A DNA stretch of 64,000 nt, from assembly GCA_028023455.1 (NCBI GenBank), contig JAQFVV010000032.1, forward strand, positions 1,674,001 to 1,738,000, given 5' to 3'. The notes below the pieces were generated by a model. It saw only the letters and a list, made by a program, of their open reading frames with translations, had not been told where the DNA came from and ran no database searches. The position numbers and the translations under genes are program-made. Of this stretch, positions 1 through 13,100 are shown piece by piece. Position 1 is the stretch's first letter; each line of letters begins with the position of its first letter. This stretch comes from Epiperipatus broadwayi (lineage: Eukaryota > Onychophora > Udeonychophora > Euonychophora > Peripatidae).

Positions 1-742
1 TATCCTTTATGTTTCAATCAAAGGACCAGTTTTCATCAGAAATTATATATCTATATATGATATGATTGAGCTAATGCACTGAGATAACAATAAAATTTCA
101 ATTTATATATAGTTCATTACATGATGACAAGAACTGATAAACTTTAGCAAATCTCTTTTTTAATGTTTAACATAGAATATTAAAACTTTCTCTTTTTTTC
201 TTTTATTTTATATTTAAGGTCAGATATTAATTCAAGCCCACTTTTATTTTTCTCATTATATTATATCCCAGAATGGCTTTCTAGAATTGTGCATTAAATT
301 CTTCTTTTAAATAAAGAAAGAAAGAAACTTATAAATTAATAATAGATACATTAATTTATCAAAGTCATCAAAGAAAGCATGAATCTCTCATGATCCCCTC
401 AGTAAAAAATAAACCTAAAGAAGTAAAAGTGTATACATAAACAGATGCCTACAAATTTATTTATTTTTTAGATTTAATTGTAGTTTTCAAAAGTTTTTGA
501 ATAATCTTTCAATTGTCCTTTATAAAAAGACTTTAAATAACAGCTTTTTTTCTTGCAGAGATTTTAAATATTGAGAATTGATGTCAACATATGAGAAGTT
601 GTATTAAATTTAATTAGATAAACTACTATATTAATTTTTAATTTTCCTTCAATTACTTATTCCATATAGTTTTTATTTTTTTTATATTTTATTATTGAGA
701 AATAATATGTATTTATTTATTTTTTAAAATAATGCTTTTATG
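1..742. other. AT-rich non-coding flank or upstream intron
   Basis: No ORF, RNA gene or recognisable element. It is probably intron or flank upstream of the first visible AMSH exon. Poly-T and poly-A runs are frequent. Confidence 0.5.
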
Positions 743-897
743 TAAACAGAACACATCACATGATCACCATCCCTTATGCTAGCACATAACTAGTCTGGGG
801 GTAGGCACCAGATGGGGATTTCATGCACAAGCCTTCTGGCATCCAATGGATTACTCTGGTTGGCACAGGGTGGCACTGCTGTATGGAGAGTTTTGCC
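743..897 (+). mobile_element. Hairpin MITE family, copy 1
   Basis: It starts acatcacatgatcacc and passes through tagcacataac. It then runs into the shared block atgcacaagccttctggcat ... gtatggagagttttgcc. The same blocks recur near 16.5, 24.4, 37.7 and 44.3 kb in either orientation, with some parts missing. The family has no coding capacity. Confidence 0.7.
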
Positions 898-2496
898 TAT
901 TCAACCAGAACTAGCTGACTAAAAAATAGAAAAATAAAATAATCCAACTAAAAAGTAGAAAGAATTGAATTTCAATTAATTTTTCCGTTCATGGAAAATA
1001 TCAGAAATCTTAAGAATCTAGACTTGTTATAAAACAATTGTAAATTGCAGGAATATTATCATTTCAAAAAGGCATTTGGCAGTCTCATATAAATCATAAA
1101 GATTTCAAATGCTTTTAAGAAATTCCGAGAATGACAAATTAACTGATTTAATTTTTTTCTACTTTTTAGTATGATAAATTTATTATTTTTCTATTTTTTA
1201 GTAGGCTAGTAATGTTAACATAAAAGTATTATTTTAAAAAAATTTTTTTTACATATTATTTGTTAAAACTAAAAAAAAAATATCAGAGGAAATTTCAAAG
1301 ATGTGGGCATGCAGACAGAAATATACACTGATATGGCAAGTTTAAAAAGCGTATAATTAAATTGTTTCATTTGTAATAGAGTAATTTTCCTTTTATTAAA
1401 ATTGAAATTTTAACTAAAGACAACAGAAAAAATATATATTTCCATTGTAAATTTATACTTCAGAATTGAGCAATTTTAATGCAGGACTGACAAAGCTATT
1501 TTTATTTGCAATTCTTCATTTCCATAAAACAGAATAAGTTTTCTTAAATAAGTAATTTAGCACATACCAAAATTTGTTTGAATAAATAATGCAACTAATT
1601 TTCAAATTTTGATTAAATGAAACATTAAAGGTTAAATAAGCAATTTTTCATCATTATTAACAACCATTCATAAAGAATATTCTAACTTTAGTGAAATAGA
1701 GAGAGAGTTGAGCAAGGAAGAACAAAAAGTTAAATATGATTACTTCTTGACATATCTGCATACAAAAAAAAAGTGCTGGTTCAGCACAAAATGCATCTTG
1801 GAGGTCTTTTATTGTATCTTTATTCATTTGTTTTCAAAGTTAGGCATGGTAGTGTAAAGATTATTTAATACATTTATTAAAAATATATTACATTGGAGTC
1901 AAAATTGATGTATGTATCTTAATTGAAGGATGGAGATATGATTGGTTATAATTCAATTGATAAAGTGAGTTGACTGATGGCAAAATAAATTCATGATGAT
2001 CAGATTCTAAGTTATTGTAATTGACTAAAAGCAATAAAAAAAAAAAAGAGAGAAAGAGTACAATGAAGAAATGGAAAAGTCTATTTCAGTAATGTCTGGC
2101 TTTCGATGAACTAACATACCTTAGTAATTAGAAGCTATTTTCTATGTATTGAGAATGATTTTCTTTTTGTTGTGTCCAGCAAGGCGCCATGAGATAATTT
2201 TGTTTTGCATTGATTTATTTGACTTGTTTTATTTGAAAGTCATTCTACTAACCAACTTTGGATTTTATCAATAGCCTGAGTTCAACACATTATAAAATGT
2301 TAAATAATGATGATGATAAATATTATTTTTATATGATATTAATAAAATTTTAGTAATTCTAAAAAAATTATTACCATTAAATCCCTATCTATATATATTA
2401 ATATAAAATAATAATGATGATGTTGATGATGATGATGATGAACAGTGATATTAATTATAGCAAAATTTTATATCACATTATTTCAGTTATCTATTT

Positions 2497-2635
2497 AACA
2501 ATAAAAATAATAAATATAATGGCAATTAACTATTATATATAGTTTTTCAATCTTTCTTAACCCTCCTTAATGGCCAACAATGGATTGAAAGACTGTATAT
2601 AATACTGAATTACCATTATATTTATTTTTATTGTT
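2497..2635. repeat. Inverted repeat, MITE-like
   Basis: The left arm begins aacaataaaaataataaat, and the right arm ends atttatttttattgtt. The arms are ~55 bp and pair imperfectly around a short centre. No coding content. Confidence 0.55.
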
Positions 2636-3841
2636 ATTACAATAGTTTTTAATTAAAACAGATAAAACTTTCCAGTAGTAGTAAAAATGGTGATCCTATG
2701 ATATTAGTTTTTAATTAACAGGTATTTTATTTGTATTATATATCAAAATAGCCTTTAAATATTCTTTTGCAAAACAAAGTTCTCTCAACTGCTCTTTGAA
2801 GAGAAACAATAAAAAAGAAGATATTGTTCATAAGATTTTCCAGTTACTGAATAATGAGGATTTTAATATTTTTGTTTCACCCATTAGCTAAAAATAGCTA
2901 GATAATATTTATTGACCAATATTTCATATTTATATGAATTGATTAAGATTAGCTAGTTAAAAAAAAAAATTAAGCCTGATTGTGATGTAATTTTGCCTAT
3001 CATGATTTTGAATCCAAGTCATAAGCAAAGCATATATTTTTCTACTTTTTGATGGGTTTTTTTTTTCAAAGATCATACTACTTTCATAATCATTTCTATT
3101 TTATGTATTTGTTTCTTGAAATAAACTAGAATACATTCATCTTTGCAAAACTTCTCTCTACTAATGTTTTGTTATTGTTTTTTTACATGTATGTCTTTAT
3201 ATGTAATTTTTTATTTTATAAATCATCATTAGATTTTATTTTATTATATTAATATTTTTACATTTTTAATCATTTGATTGGGAATAATGCATGAGTGCAT
3301 CTTGTATTCTTATTAAATCATATAGGTCTCAGACAGGATAAGAGTGACACATTCTAAAAGCTTTAAGTTTCTGGATGGATTCTCAGCTAATTAAAGTAAT
3401 AAAAAAAAGTCTCAGTTAACTCAATGGAATACAGTTGTACTTAATTTACCATTTGTCTATAAAATATCACATGAACCTCTGAAAAACTATCCGTATGATT
3501 ATTCTTCTATTATTAAGTTTTTACTTTACTATGTCAATATTTTTTTTTATTAAACATTTCACTGGTTATTCATGACTTATTCTATCTATTTCTTTTCATA
3601 TGAAGCAGATCTCACTGGTATTCTTTGAATTTACCTTTATTTTTTTTTTATGTTCATGAATATAATTTGCTTTACAACTTTAGAAAAAATATTTTTGAGA
3701 TTCTCCATTCTATGCTTAATCTTTTTTTTTTTTTCAGATGAAATTTATTGTCTGTCAACTGTTACAAATATGTGTTTGTATAAGAGAGTTAGTGACGTGT
3801 GCATATATATATTAACATATAAAAAATACAGATCACACTGT

Positions 3842-3910
3842 TAAATTATTCCAACAGTCTTTTCTGTGGGACTATGTTTGTCACATAGAAAGTGATGTTG
3901 GAATAATTTA
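3842..3910. ncRNA. 70-nt stem-loop, candidate miRNA-like hairpin or tiny palindrome
   Basis: The ends are taaattattccaaca and tgttggaataattta, a perfect 15-bp stem. A small internal mismatch follows, then a second stem (cttttctgtg with cacatagaaag) and a ~12-nt loop. It lies ~90 bp before the first visible AMSH exon. Size and shape fit a miRNA precursor, but a small MITE would look the same. Confidence 0.3.
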
Positions 3911-4001
3911 GTATTGTGGCAATTTATGTCTATATTTAAATTTCAGTTAGCATTTGCATCTGATTCTATTTATACATTCACATGTATACATAAAATTTTA
4001 G

Positions 4002-4191
4002 AATATTCGACCGTCCAGAAGTTGATCGTTCCACTAAGCCAAGCTCTCAATTAATGGGAGCAACTGATGGAAATCAATATGGCCTTAGAGAAGTGATGAT
4101 TCCTTCAGAATTAATACCAAAATTTTTGAAATTGGCTGAACCTAATTCTCTGAAAGGTGTAGAAACATGTGGTATTCTAGCTGGAAAATTG
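4002..4191 (+). CDS. STAMBP: AMSH exon with catalytic Glu (first visible exon)
   Basis: The acceptor ends ttttag at 4001 and the donor gtaagt starts at 4192. One base of a split codon is followed by 63 codons. The exon starts with VDRSTKP, which matches the linker just before the AMSH catalytic domain. It runs through [20 protein letters not shown], the first helix/strand of the JAMM fold, into [13 protein letters not shown]. The Glu in VETCGIL is the expected catalytic base that activates the zinc-bound water. Phase: the preceding exon must supply two bases of the split codon. No in-frame ATG context suggests a start here, so this is an internal exon. Confidence 0.95.
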
Positions 4192-7100
4192 GTAAGTTCT
4201 TAATAGAAATTATTGCTATGCTTCAAAAGATTCAGCTCACTTTAATTCTTACAACTTGTCAGTATTGAATACCTTAGTGAAAATTTGATGATAATATTAA
4301 CCATGACAGTTTTCTGACTGCTTTTAAGAAGCACTTTTCTATACTGGGGTTCCATCTTGACAAAAGTTTTTAATGAACCAAATATTGATCAAATAGTTTT
4401 TCTGCTGACACCTAGTGTCTACTTTTGTATTCAAAGTTTATTTTGTAGGGTTCAAAATAGATTTAGATAAGTGTCACTGTTTGTTATTCTTAAAAAAATG
4501 TTTTTCTTTTAAAATTCAAATCTTGGAAGAAACTATTAATGAATTAAAATTAAAGACTATACTTAATGTTCAATTATTTCATTAGAATCTCTTTAATTTT
4601 TAAGCTTTTGAGAGTTCTTTCATGATTTATAATTAATCTGTGCTATTATTATACGGTCATTAATTTAAATTATATCTTAATTATTAGAAAAGTTTTCAAA
4701 TTTTTATTCTTTATTTATACTTGTTAATAATTGTTATTATTTTGATAGTCTCTGTAATGTACAATATTTTTTCTTTTAAAGTTGCCACAGTAATTTTACA
4801 AAATTTAATAATTTTAGAAAGAACTTGGTAATCTGAATTTCACATTAAAGTAGACAAAGTTATTTGATTAGTGTTTTTTAAGATTTTTAACTATTATCTT
4901 ATTGACTTATTTGCAAGCTCATTATTACAAAGAGTCAAAAAAAAAAAAGTTGTTCTATTTCTGTTTTTTTTCTCTCTCTTTTTACTGCTTAATAAGAAGA
5001 TTACCCATTATCACACAGGCAATTTAATCAAAGTTGCATTAAAATTTTACCATTGTATTGTAATCTCAATTTCCTGCACATTATTCCTCTCAAAATGTTA
5101 GATATATGTAAAATACTCAGCAGAATTGATATATTATAAATTAACACACCTTCCTTATTTACTATTTGTGAGTTTTCCTGTAAACCAAGATGGCAGCCTG
5201 TATTTTTGATAAATGTACTGTTTCGAGAACCTATAATCTCCCGAAGATGTGTTAGTTGTTAAATTTTTAAAAAAATAGTAAATTGATTGTTAAATTTAAA
5301 AAAGGGAATAAATTCTGATAAATTTCATTAAGAAACTTTATTTCAGTGTTGTTGTTTTTTTTTTACTTATAATATGGGAAGTTATGAGAAGCTCTTAACA
5401 TTGTTGTACTTTGGTTCAATTCGGCATGTTTCTTTTTGTCAGCAGTTTTTTTTTTATAAATTGTCATAATGATAAAAATTTGGGACCTTCCTGTCACAGA
5501 ATGTGATGCAGTAGTCTATTTGCAAAGATATGAATGGGATCCTGCCCTCCCAAAAAATGTGTGCATTAATGGTCACGATATGATTGTACACCACTAATGT
5601 GAATAAAGTGTAAATATTGTTGTTGTTTTTTTTCTGTTACTAAGTTAATGCCAAAAAGAGGAAAATAAACTGTAAATATTGTAATTATTTTTTTCACCAT
5701 AATGTCTTTTTTAAAAATAACAGTAATAAAAAATAAAATGTAAATATTAAATATGACATTTTCTAGCAGGCATTTTTTTGTAAACATTTTTGGAAGGCCC
5801 CAAAACTGTAGATTTATCAAGAATAAGGGCTGCCATCTTAGGTTATTGAAAAACTTACAAGTACCTTTATTTTATATGCATATATAGATAGAGAGATTAT
5901 TTATTTAAAAAATTGGGATTAATTTAAAATACAATGTTTTCAAGTTTTATATCTATATTTCATTGCAGTGGTGATTTTAATTTCACAAAGAACATAAATG
6001 AAAAGATTTTTAAATTCATGATTCAGTACTTTATAAATATTACAGAATTTTTAAAACGTTTCTTAATAGAAACATTTTTTCATTTGTTTTGTGTAACCTT
6101 TAGCTTTCATTCAAAAGTACAATCTCTTTATAATTTCATTTTTACAATCACTATCATGTTGTTGTATGCATATACGACGTTATTTTCATCTTATTTTTTT
6201 AAAATTAAGTGAATGCAACTGATTTGCAATTTTAAATTAATAAATACTGCTTTTGTGCAATTCATGCTAATTTTTTTCCCATTTTAAGTGGGCAATGGCT
6301 GTAGTTTGTTTTATGGGTTTAATTCTATTATATAATAATTAACATTTTTTAAATGTTTTCTTTTGATGATCCGTAAAGACAATTTTATATATTATACTAT
6401 GTCTTTGTTGTTTTAGAAACATAAATTAAAGTATAATAGACATTGTGCTTTCAACTTGTATAAGATAAAAATATTAAAAATAAAGAATAAAAGAAGCTAT
6501 TTTATTAGTTGAGGAAATAATTTACTCATCTGACAAGGCAATGAATATAATGTGAAATAGTGCATTATGTGAGTCAATACATTTATTTTAATATTAAATC
6601 CACTTGAAAAAGTTTATAGTGAAACAGTTAAAAATATATTTCTTCAATTTATTAAAAGTTAAATTATACCATGTATAAATATTTGTGGGAGTTTATATGG
6701 ATGTTATTTGTGTGTATCTTTTATGGTCATATAAATCAGTACACCCAAGGGATATAAAGAAATATATATATTTAGTAGTAATATTATATTGATAATAATA
6801 GCTATTAAGAAGTAGGAAACTGAAACTGCTTTAAATGAATAAAATAATTTGTATAGAAACGTTAAGAATTACAAGACTTAAAAATCAATAACCCATCTAC
6901 TCCAACAAAGCTATCCATATTATATTATGCTGTTGCAAACATTAAATTAATTAAGACTGTAGAATAAATAGATAAATTATGTAAATTCCTGAAACAAAAG
7001 TAATATAAGATTCGTCCAGAGAATACTGAAACAGAAAGCACATAAATTCAGACTGTCCCTATGAGCACTAGAGTTTATTGTACTTGATCAACCGTGAAAC

Positions 7101-10100
7101 TTGTTTAAATTTTCTTTATTTTTATTTGACAATATTTAAACATTAATACAGTAACTCAGAGAAATTATTAGTTACATTAATTGTCAATAGTGTATGAATT
7201 TAAAATAAGTATTAATAAAAACATAAAAATGATAATTTTAAATTCATACATTATTGACAATTAATGTGATTATTTTTCTAAATGTTTCCAATAATAATTT
7301 CTCTGATTTGTATTATTGTTTAAGTAATGTCAAATAAAAATAAAGAAAATTTAATCATTATTATATTGCATTTAATTTTATATGCCACTTTTTTTTTTTG
7401 CACAGACATATTCACTTTATGTGGAGCTGAGGTGGACAAAATTTTACAATCCATGCACCAGAATTTTTATTCATGAGTTTACATGCACCATATAACATTC
7501 AATGTTATTTATTCCACTTTTGTACAAAATACAGTATGCTAAAGAAGAATAATAGTTAACATTTTATAATATTTACTATTAAAAAAAATTTAAGATGAAA
7601 GATCGCTTACTTTAATGAAATTTTTGAATATGTTTTGTTTCACCAGATTTTTAAGGTTTGCAGTTAAATAGAATCTTTTATCAAATTTGAATCACTGTGA
7701 CCTCAGTTTGTTTTTTTATCAATTTCATTGATGAAAATAGTTTTTGTAAAGACCAAAATTACAAGGCTTATAAAGAATGAATAATTATAAATGAAAGTAA
7801 AAAAACAATTAATGGTTTACTTCTGGATTAATCCTCAAAATTAGATAAGTATGAAAAATATCTACTTAGAAAATGAATACAGAATCTTTTTCTTTTTTTT
7901 TAGTTTAATTTTTTATATAAGTTTTTTTTCTTCTGAGTATTGATAAAAATTGGTTTATGATTGCTGTATTACTTTATAAAATCTAGCCTTAATTTTTATT
8001 TTTATAATCAGGGATTTGATGTGCCAAAACTAATTCCATAATGCACCCTTGAATAAGCCAATAAAGTATAATTAGAGCCTATTTGTGAAATTTGAATCAT
8101 GTATTTAAAATTGAATTATTCTAATAATAATCATGATGTTCAAACATTCCACTCAACTGATAAAACTGAGATTTTTTTTTTCCAATATGAAATTTATCCA
8201 GAAATCTTTTACTTTGGGTTTTATTTTATGTTAAAGTGCACAGAGCATTACTGTGGAAGATAAAAATAGAATAATAAATGCAAAAGACATTGAAATTATA
8301 TATTTTATAATCTAAAATAAATGTTTTGTTTGTTGCTTATATATTTTACATGTGTTATTTATGTATTTTCTTTAAATTTTTTAATTACATTGATTTATAT
8401 GTTTTGTATATAAAGTTTTCTACTTCTACATAAAGGCACTTTAATTAGATCACAGAGTAATATGATTAAGTAATAATAATCTATTGTCATCAGTGATATG
8501 CTGGCTTGAGTTTTCACCTTAATATAATTTATTCTAAAATGTCAATATTAAAGCTCTTGCATCAGTCACTAAGATACATAATCAAATAAATAAATAAACT
8601 TCATATTTACTTATTTTCAATAGAAAATAAGAGATTATTATTAGTAATTCAATTTATGTTCAATTTTTAAATTAAATCATCACAAAATGAGTGCAAAATA
8701 AATAGGGAAATTTTTAAAATATATGTATATTTTTTCATTTTCCTATTGTAATTTTTTGGTGTATAGATTAACTTCAAGGGGTCTACTTATCAGTAATTAT
8801 TTTATAATGTTTTAAGATTACTTTTAAGTGTAACCAATAGGGTGTATTTTTGGCTGCATTAAAGGTGGAGGGGTACTTAAATGGAGGGTACCACCCTCTT
8901 TCCAAAAGTAAATTTGCAGATAATATTGTTTCATTTTTTTGCTGATTAATGTAATTTTTTTTATTTCAGTCACAAAATAGCTTTACAGTTACAGATTTAC
9001 TTATACCTAAACAAAATGGAACTCCTGATTCATGCACCACTCAAAATGAAGAAGAAATATTTGATTATCAAGATAACAATGACCTCATTACCCTTGGATG
9101 GATACATGTAAGTCGAAAAGTTTTCTTTTTTTGTATTTGAATAAAAAAAATTTTTTGGTTTTCATTTAAATTTTTTTTTTATCAAATCTTTATTATTGAT
9201 TATAGTTTAATTAATTTAATTTTTAATGAATTATATATGTAATCTAATATGAAAATTGTGCTTATTAATTAGTCAAACTTACAATAAGTGATAGTGCTGG
9301 AATAGAATAGCATTATGTAAACTAGATTCATGTGATATATATACTGAATTGGGTCCGAGAAGAAAGATACATTTGTTATTGTAGGTTTAAATGGGTTTAA
9401 ACACCTTTATAATAATTTTTAAAAAAACCCAGGAATAGACCAGCCCTTCAAGCAGAGGGGAAAATACTGTTGATAGCAGAGCCATCAACAATACCCACAA
9501 TCAGATCGATCTATGCAAAGCATATCACGATCACATTTCCAGTCTACCTTGACTACTGGATTCAAACCCCTGCCATCCAAAGCATTTTATTTGTTTTGAG
9601 ATCAATCTCAGGCACCAGCTAACCATAGGTTATATAGTTAGCATGCTTCGGATGCCAGGCACATAATCCAGCACTTGAAATATTCCATATCTAGCTCATA
9701 CTCTTCAATCAGGGTCCAACATATTGATAAAACTATATAACTATATACTTAAATTACTGGTGACATAGTGACAAGAGAGAGAGAGAAAATAGACAAAATG
9801 ACACTTAAGCAAACATTAATATTTATTCACGCACACACATATCTAATATAATATAAAATAACACAATATAATATCTTACATAAAAATATAAATGATTACT
9901 TTCAGACTACAGTTATAATAGTCCTTCATTAAAGTTCATTTCATTTTAAATAAAGAGTCTAGGCTGTGATCAGAATATATTTAAATATATCTTTACCTAA
10001 ATTTTCATTTGCTTTATTTTCCAACTGGTTGGCCTTTTGTTTCTCCATCGATGGCTTCATGGCTTTCTTTCCTGGTTTCTGGTGAACAATGAGAGAGAGA

Positions 10101-13100
10101 GAGTATATGGCAGCTTCTACTTAACAATTTTGGCATTGGTTTGAGGTATTGATTTAGGCTGGATAGTTTATGGTTGAGGGCTTGGGCATGAAGTTTTGTG
10201 AAACACTCCTATGGCTTCTGCTTTAATGTTGACTGCAGCAGTAATGATTGGTTTGTTACGGCATTTACATTTTTCCAAAACTCTTAATCTGCATTCTTCT
10301 GTATATTGTATAGCTAGACTCTGAATTGAATGAATAATATTGGACTGATTTACAGGTTGCACTCCAATTGAAGAATAATAACCAAGATGTAACTTTTATA
10401 CTTTTTTCTTTCCCATTGTTTATTTCCTTATTTTTAATTTTGATCATAACTTGAAATCTGTCTTTTAATTAATTTTACATTTCTTGCTATCTTAATTCTT
10501 GATTCAAATTCATCATCCAAGTAATCTTTAAAGTAATTACATTTTGAAAATGTTACTAACATTTATTTTTACAGACTAATTTTTAGTCTGATTTCACATT
10601 GGCTTATTTTATACATTGTAAAAGTTTTCTTTTCAAAGAGAGAGAGAAAAAAGAAGTTTTAAATCTTTTTCTAATTCTATTTTAGATTTCTCCCCCACCC
10701 ACTTTTTAACAAATAGTTTTATTATATTTTAAAAGCAAAATATAAGCAATCTTTTTATTTTACAAAATTGCATTTTAAAAATCTTAAAACTAATCATATA
10801 TTTTTTTTAAATTACGAAACATGTAATGCAGAATATATGTGTTTTCAACATATATATTCATTAACGGTACAATACATGTCAGCTTGTATGACTGTGTTAA
10901 GAGATTTTAATGGTGAACCAAGAAATTAATTAATTCTTTCAATTGAGATAGAAATTTAATCCAAATGTTAGAATGCTATGTTGCTAGACATTTTTCTTTA
11001 AATCCATGTAAAAAAAAAAAAATGATAACATAGTTTTCATTTACAAAGCAATCTCTGAAAATAATGACTGGTAAATATTCCCAGGCAACTGTATTCAATG
11101 CTGACTGTAGGAGCATATAACTGTTGCTCAGCTCTCAACAGAAACAACAATTAGGCATGGAATTGTACCATTGTAACTACAATATAGGATTAAATAAATT
11201 AAGAAAAGGCACAATATATTGTGTTAAAATTAAAGAAAGATTGAAAAATAACATTTTGCTTTTTTTGAAAAACAAAATATTCACAGAAATATTGATGGTT
11301 TCAAGATTGGTAATATATGGCTACAGTATGTGAATAATTAAATTTTATGTTCCACAAGTAATCATTTTGAAAAGAAAATACAATTAATTCTATAAAGAAA
11401 TAATTTCCAAGTGAAAAACTAATTATTTGAACATTTGAGTTTAATGAAAGAAATGATCTTAGAAACAACTTTTCAAAATTTGCAGAAAGCTTGATTAATC
11501 AAGAATAGTAGATGATAGTACACTAGTTTTTAGCTAATAGTTTTCATCAGAACATCTCTTTGACTTTTTTAATATGAGCTAAAACAGATCATTGCTGGTC
11601 TGGTGTTACATTTATATAACTATATAAGCAAGTCATTAGGATGTTTTTAAATTTTTATTTGGAATTAATGTAAAGGATTAAAGTTGGCTATTAAATGTGT
11701 AAATTCAGTAAATCAATGCTATATTACAAACAAAAGTATATTGACCAAAAACTGGTCTGGAGAGTGTTGATTAAACCAGAGCATAACAACAGCAATGTAT
11801 GGTTTGCAATAGAATAAACATTGGGAATGTATCTGTTTTCACATATTAAATGTAAGCAGAGAAATATTGTCATCATGAATCTTTTTTAAGAAGAAACTAA
11901 ATAGAAAATGGAGATTTTTTTATCAAAAAACTAGATTGCATTCTAATAAATTATAAACCTATAAAGGAATGTTAAGTTTCTAAAAAGCTTTTTATTATAT
12001 AATGATTGCCAAATGATTTGCAAAAGTATGACCTGAGGAAATTTAAGAAAGCAATTGATTTTACATTTTATAAAACATTCTGCTAATTTTAAAATTAAAT
12101 AAAAATTTGACCACTTGCAATTAATCAAAATGAATGCAGAATAATTAAAATCACAGATATTGTAATGAAAATTTTAAAATGTGAAGAATAGCTTTAACTT
12201 TAGTTATATTATCTAATTATACTACAATTACAATTACTGATATTCTTAAAAAAAATTTCTGTCTATATTGAAATGTTAGCTTTACTTAAGGATAAATTTT
12301 ATGACATGGGTACAGTAGGCCATAACACTAACTACTATACTACAATATTTTATGCAAAACTATTTTCTTATACAAATATAATATATAGTTTAATAATGAA
12401 ATATATTTAACAAAACATTGAATTATTCTAAATATGCTTGTTCAATATGACAGATTAGACCTGGTCAGTTTTTGTAAATTAACTTTATATAATACATATG
12501 ACTAAGATTTTCTGTTGATATATATTCTATTATTATTATGCTTATGCAAAATTTATACATTTTTTCCCATCTTTAATTTTTACTAATATTTGTAATAATT
12601 TAACAGTATATATGTCATAAAAGTTAATTTAAAAACCAAATGATTGTTTTCCAGATAGTTAAAATTCTACTAAAATAATAAATTATGTTTATTGTAATTA
12701 AAATCTGAATACTTTAAGGAAAGTTTGATAGTTTTGGATAATGGCTATATTTAACCAACATAAGAATCACTTTCTTAATGAATTTGCAGATATCAGTGGG
12801 GCACTAATAACATATAGAAGCAAATTTTGATGCATTCACTATAATAATTGTATTTTACTAATCAAGAATATTTTTTTCAATTTTCATGCAATATCATATG
12901 CTTTGCCTGTTTTATAGTTATTTTAGATGATTTAATTGTTAGATGGTAGTAATGTTAAATACAAAATATCTCAGAATCAATTTTTGTTATGTATCATTTG
13001 CTGCATGCTTGGGAATTGGGATATTGGTCATATGGAATAGCCTATATGATATTACTTTTGAATATCTGCAAGTTCAAATAATATGAAGCTGAACAAGATT

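Larger units (their letters stand above)
898..4001. other. AT-rich intronic sequence with small repeats
   Basis: No exon of the AMSH N-terminal half could be identified. It contains a GATGAT microsatellite near 2410-2440, an inverted repeat (2497-2635) and a 70-nt stem-loop (3842-3910). The short ORF at 3650-3844 is hydrophobic AT noise. Confidence 0.45.
4192..8969. other. AMSH intron A
   Basis: This 4.8 kb intron is bounded by gtaagt and tttcag. It is mostly AT-rich with no conserved coding sequence. It contains a long-TIR DNA transposon (5163-5863) and a 250-bp palindrome (7105-7353). The small ORFs near 4.9, 5.6 and 5.9 kb look like chance. Confidence 0.8.

Noticed and set aside
3650-3844. 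64-codon ORF just before the first AMSH exon as an upstream exon
   Set aside because: It is rich in Phe/Ile/Cys from poly-T runs, has no AMSH similarity, and does not supply the required two-base phase.
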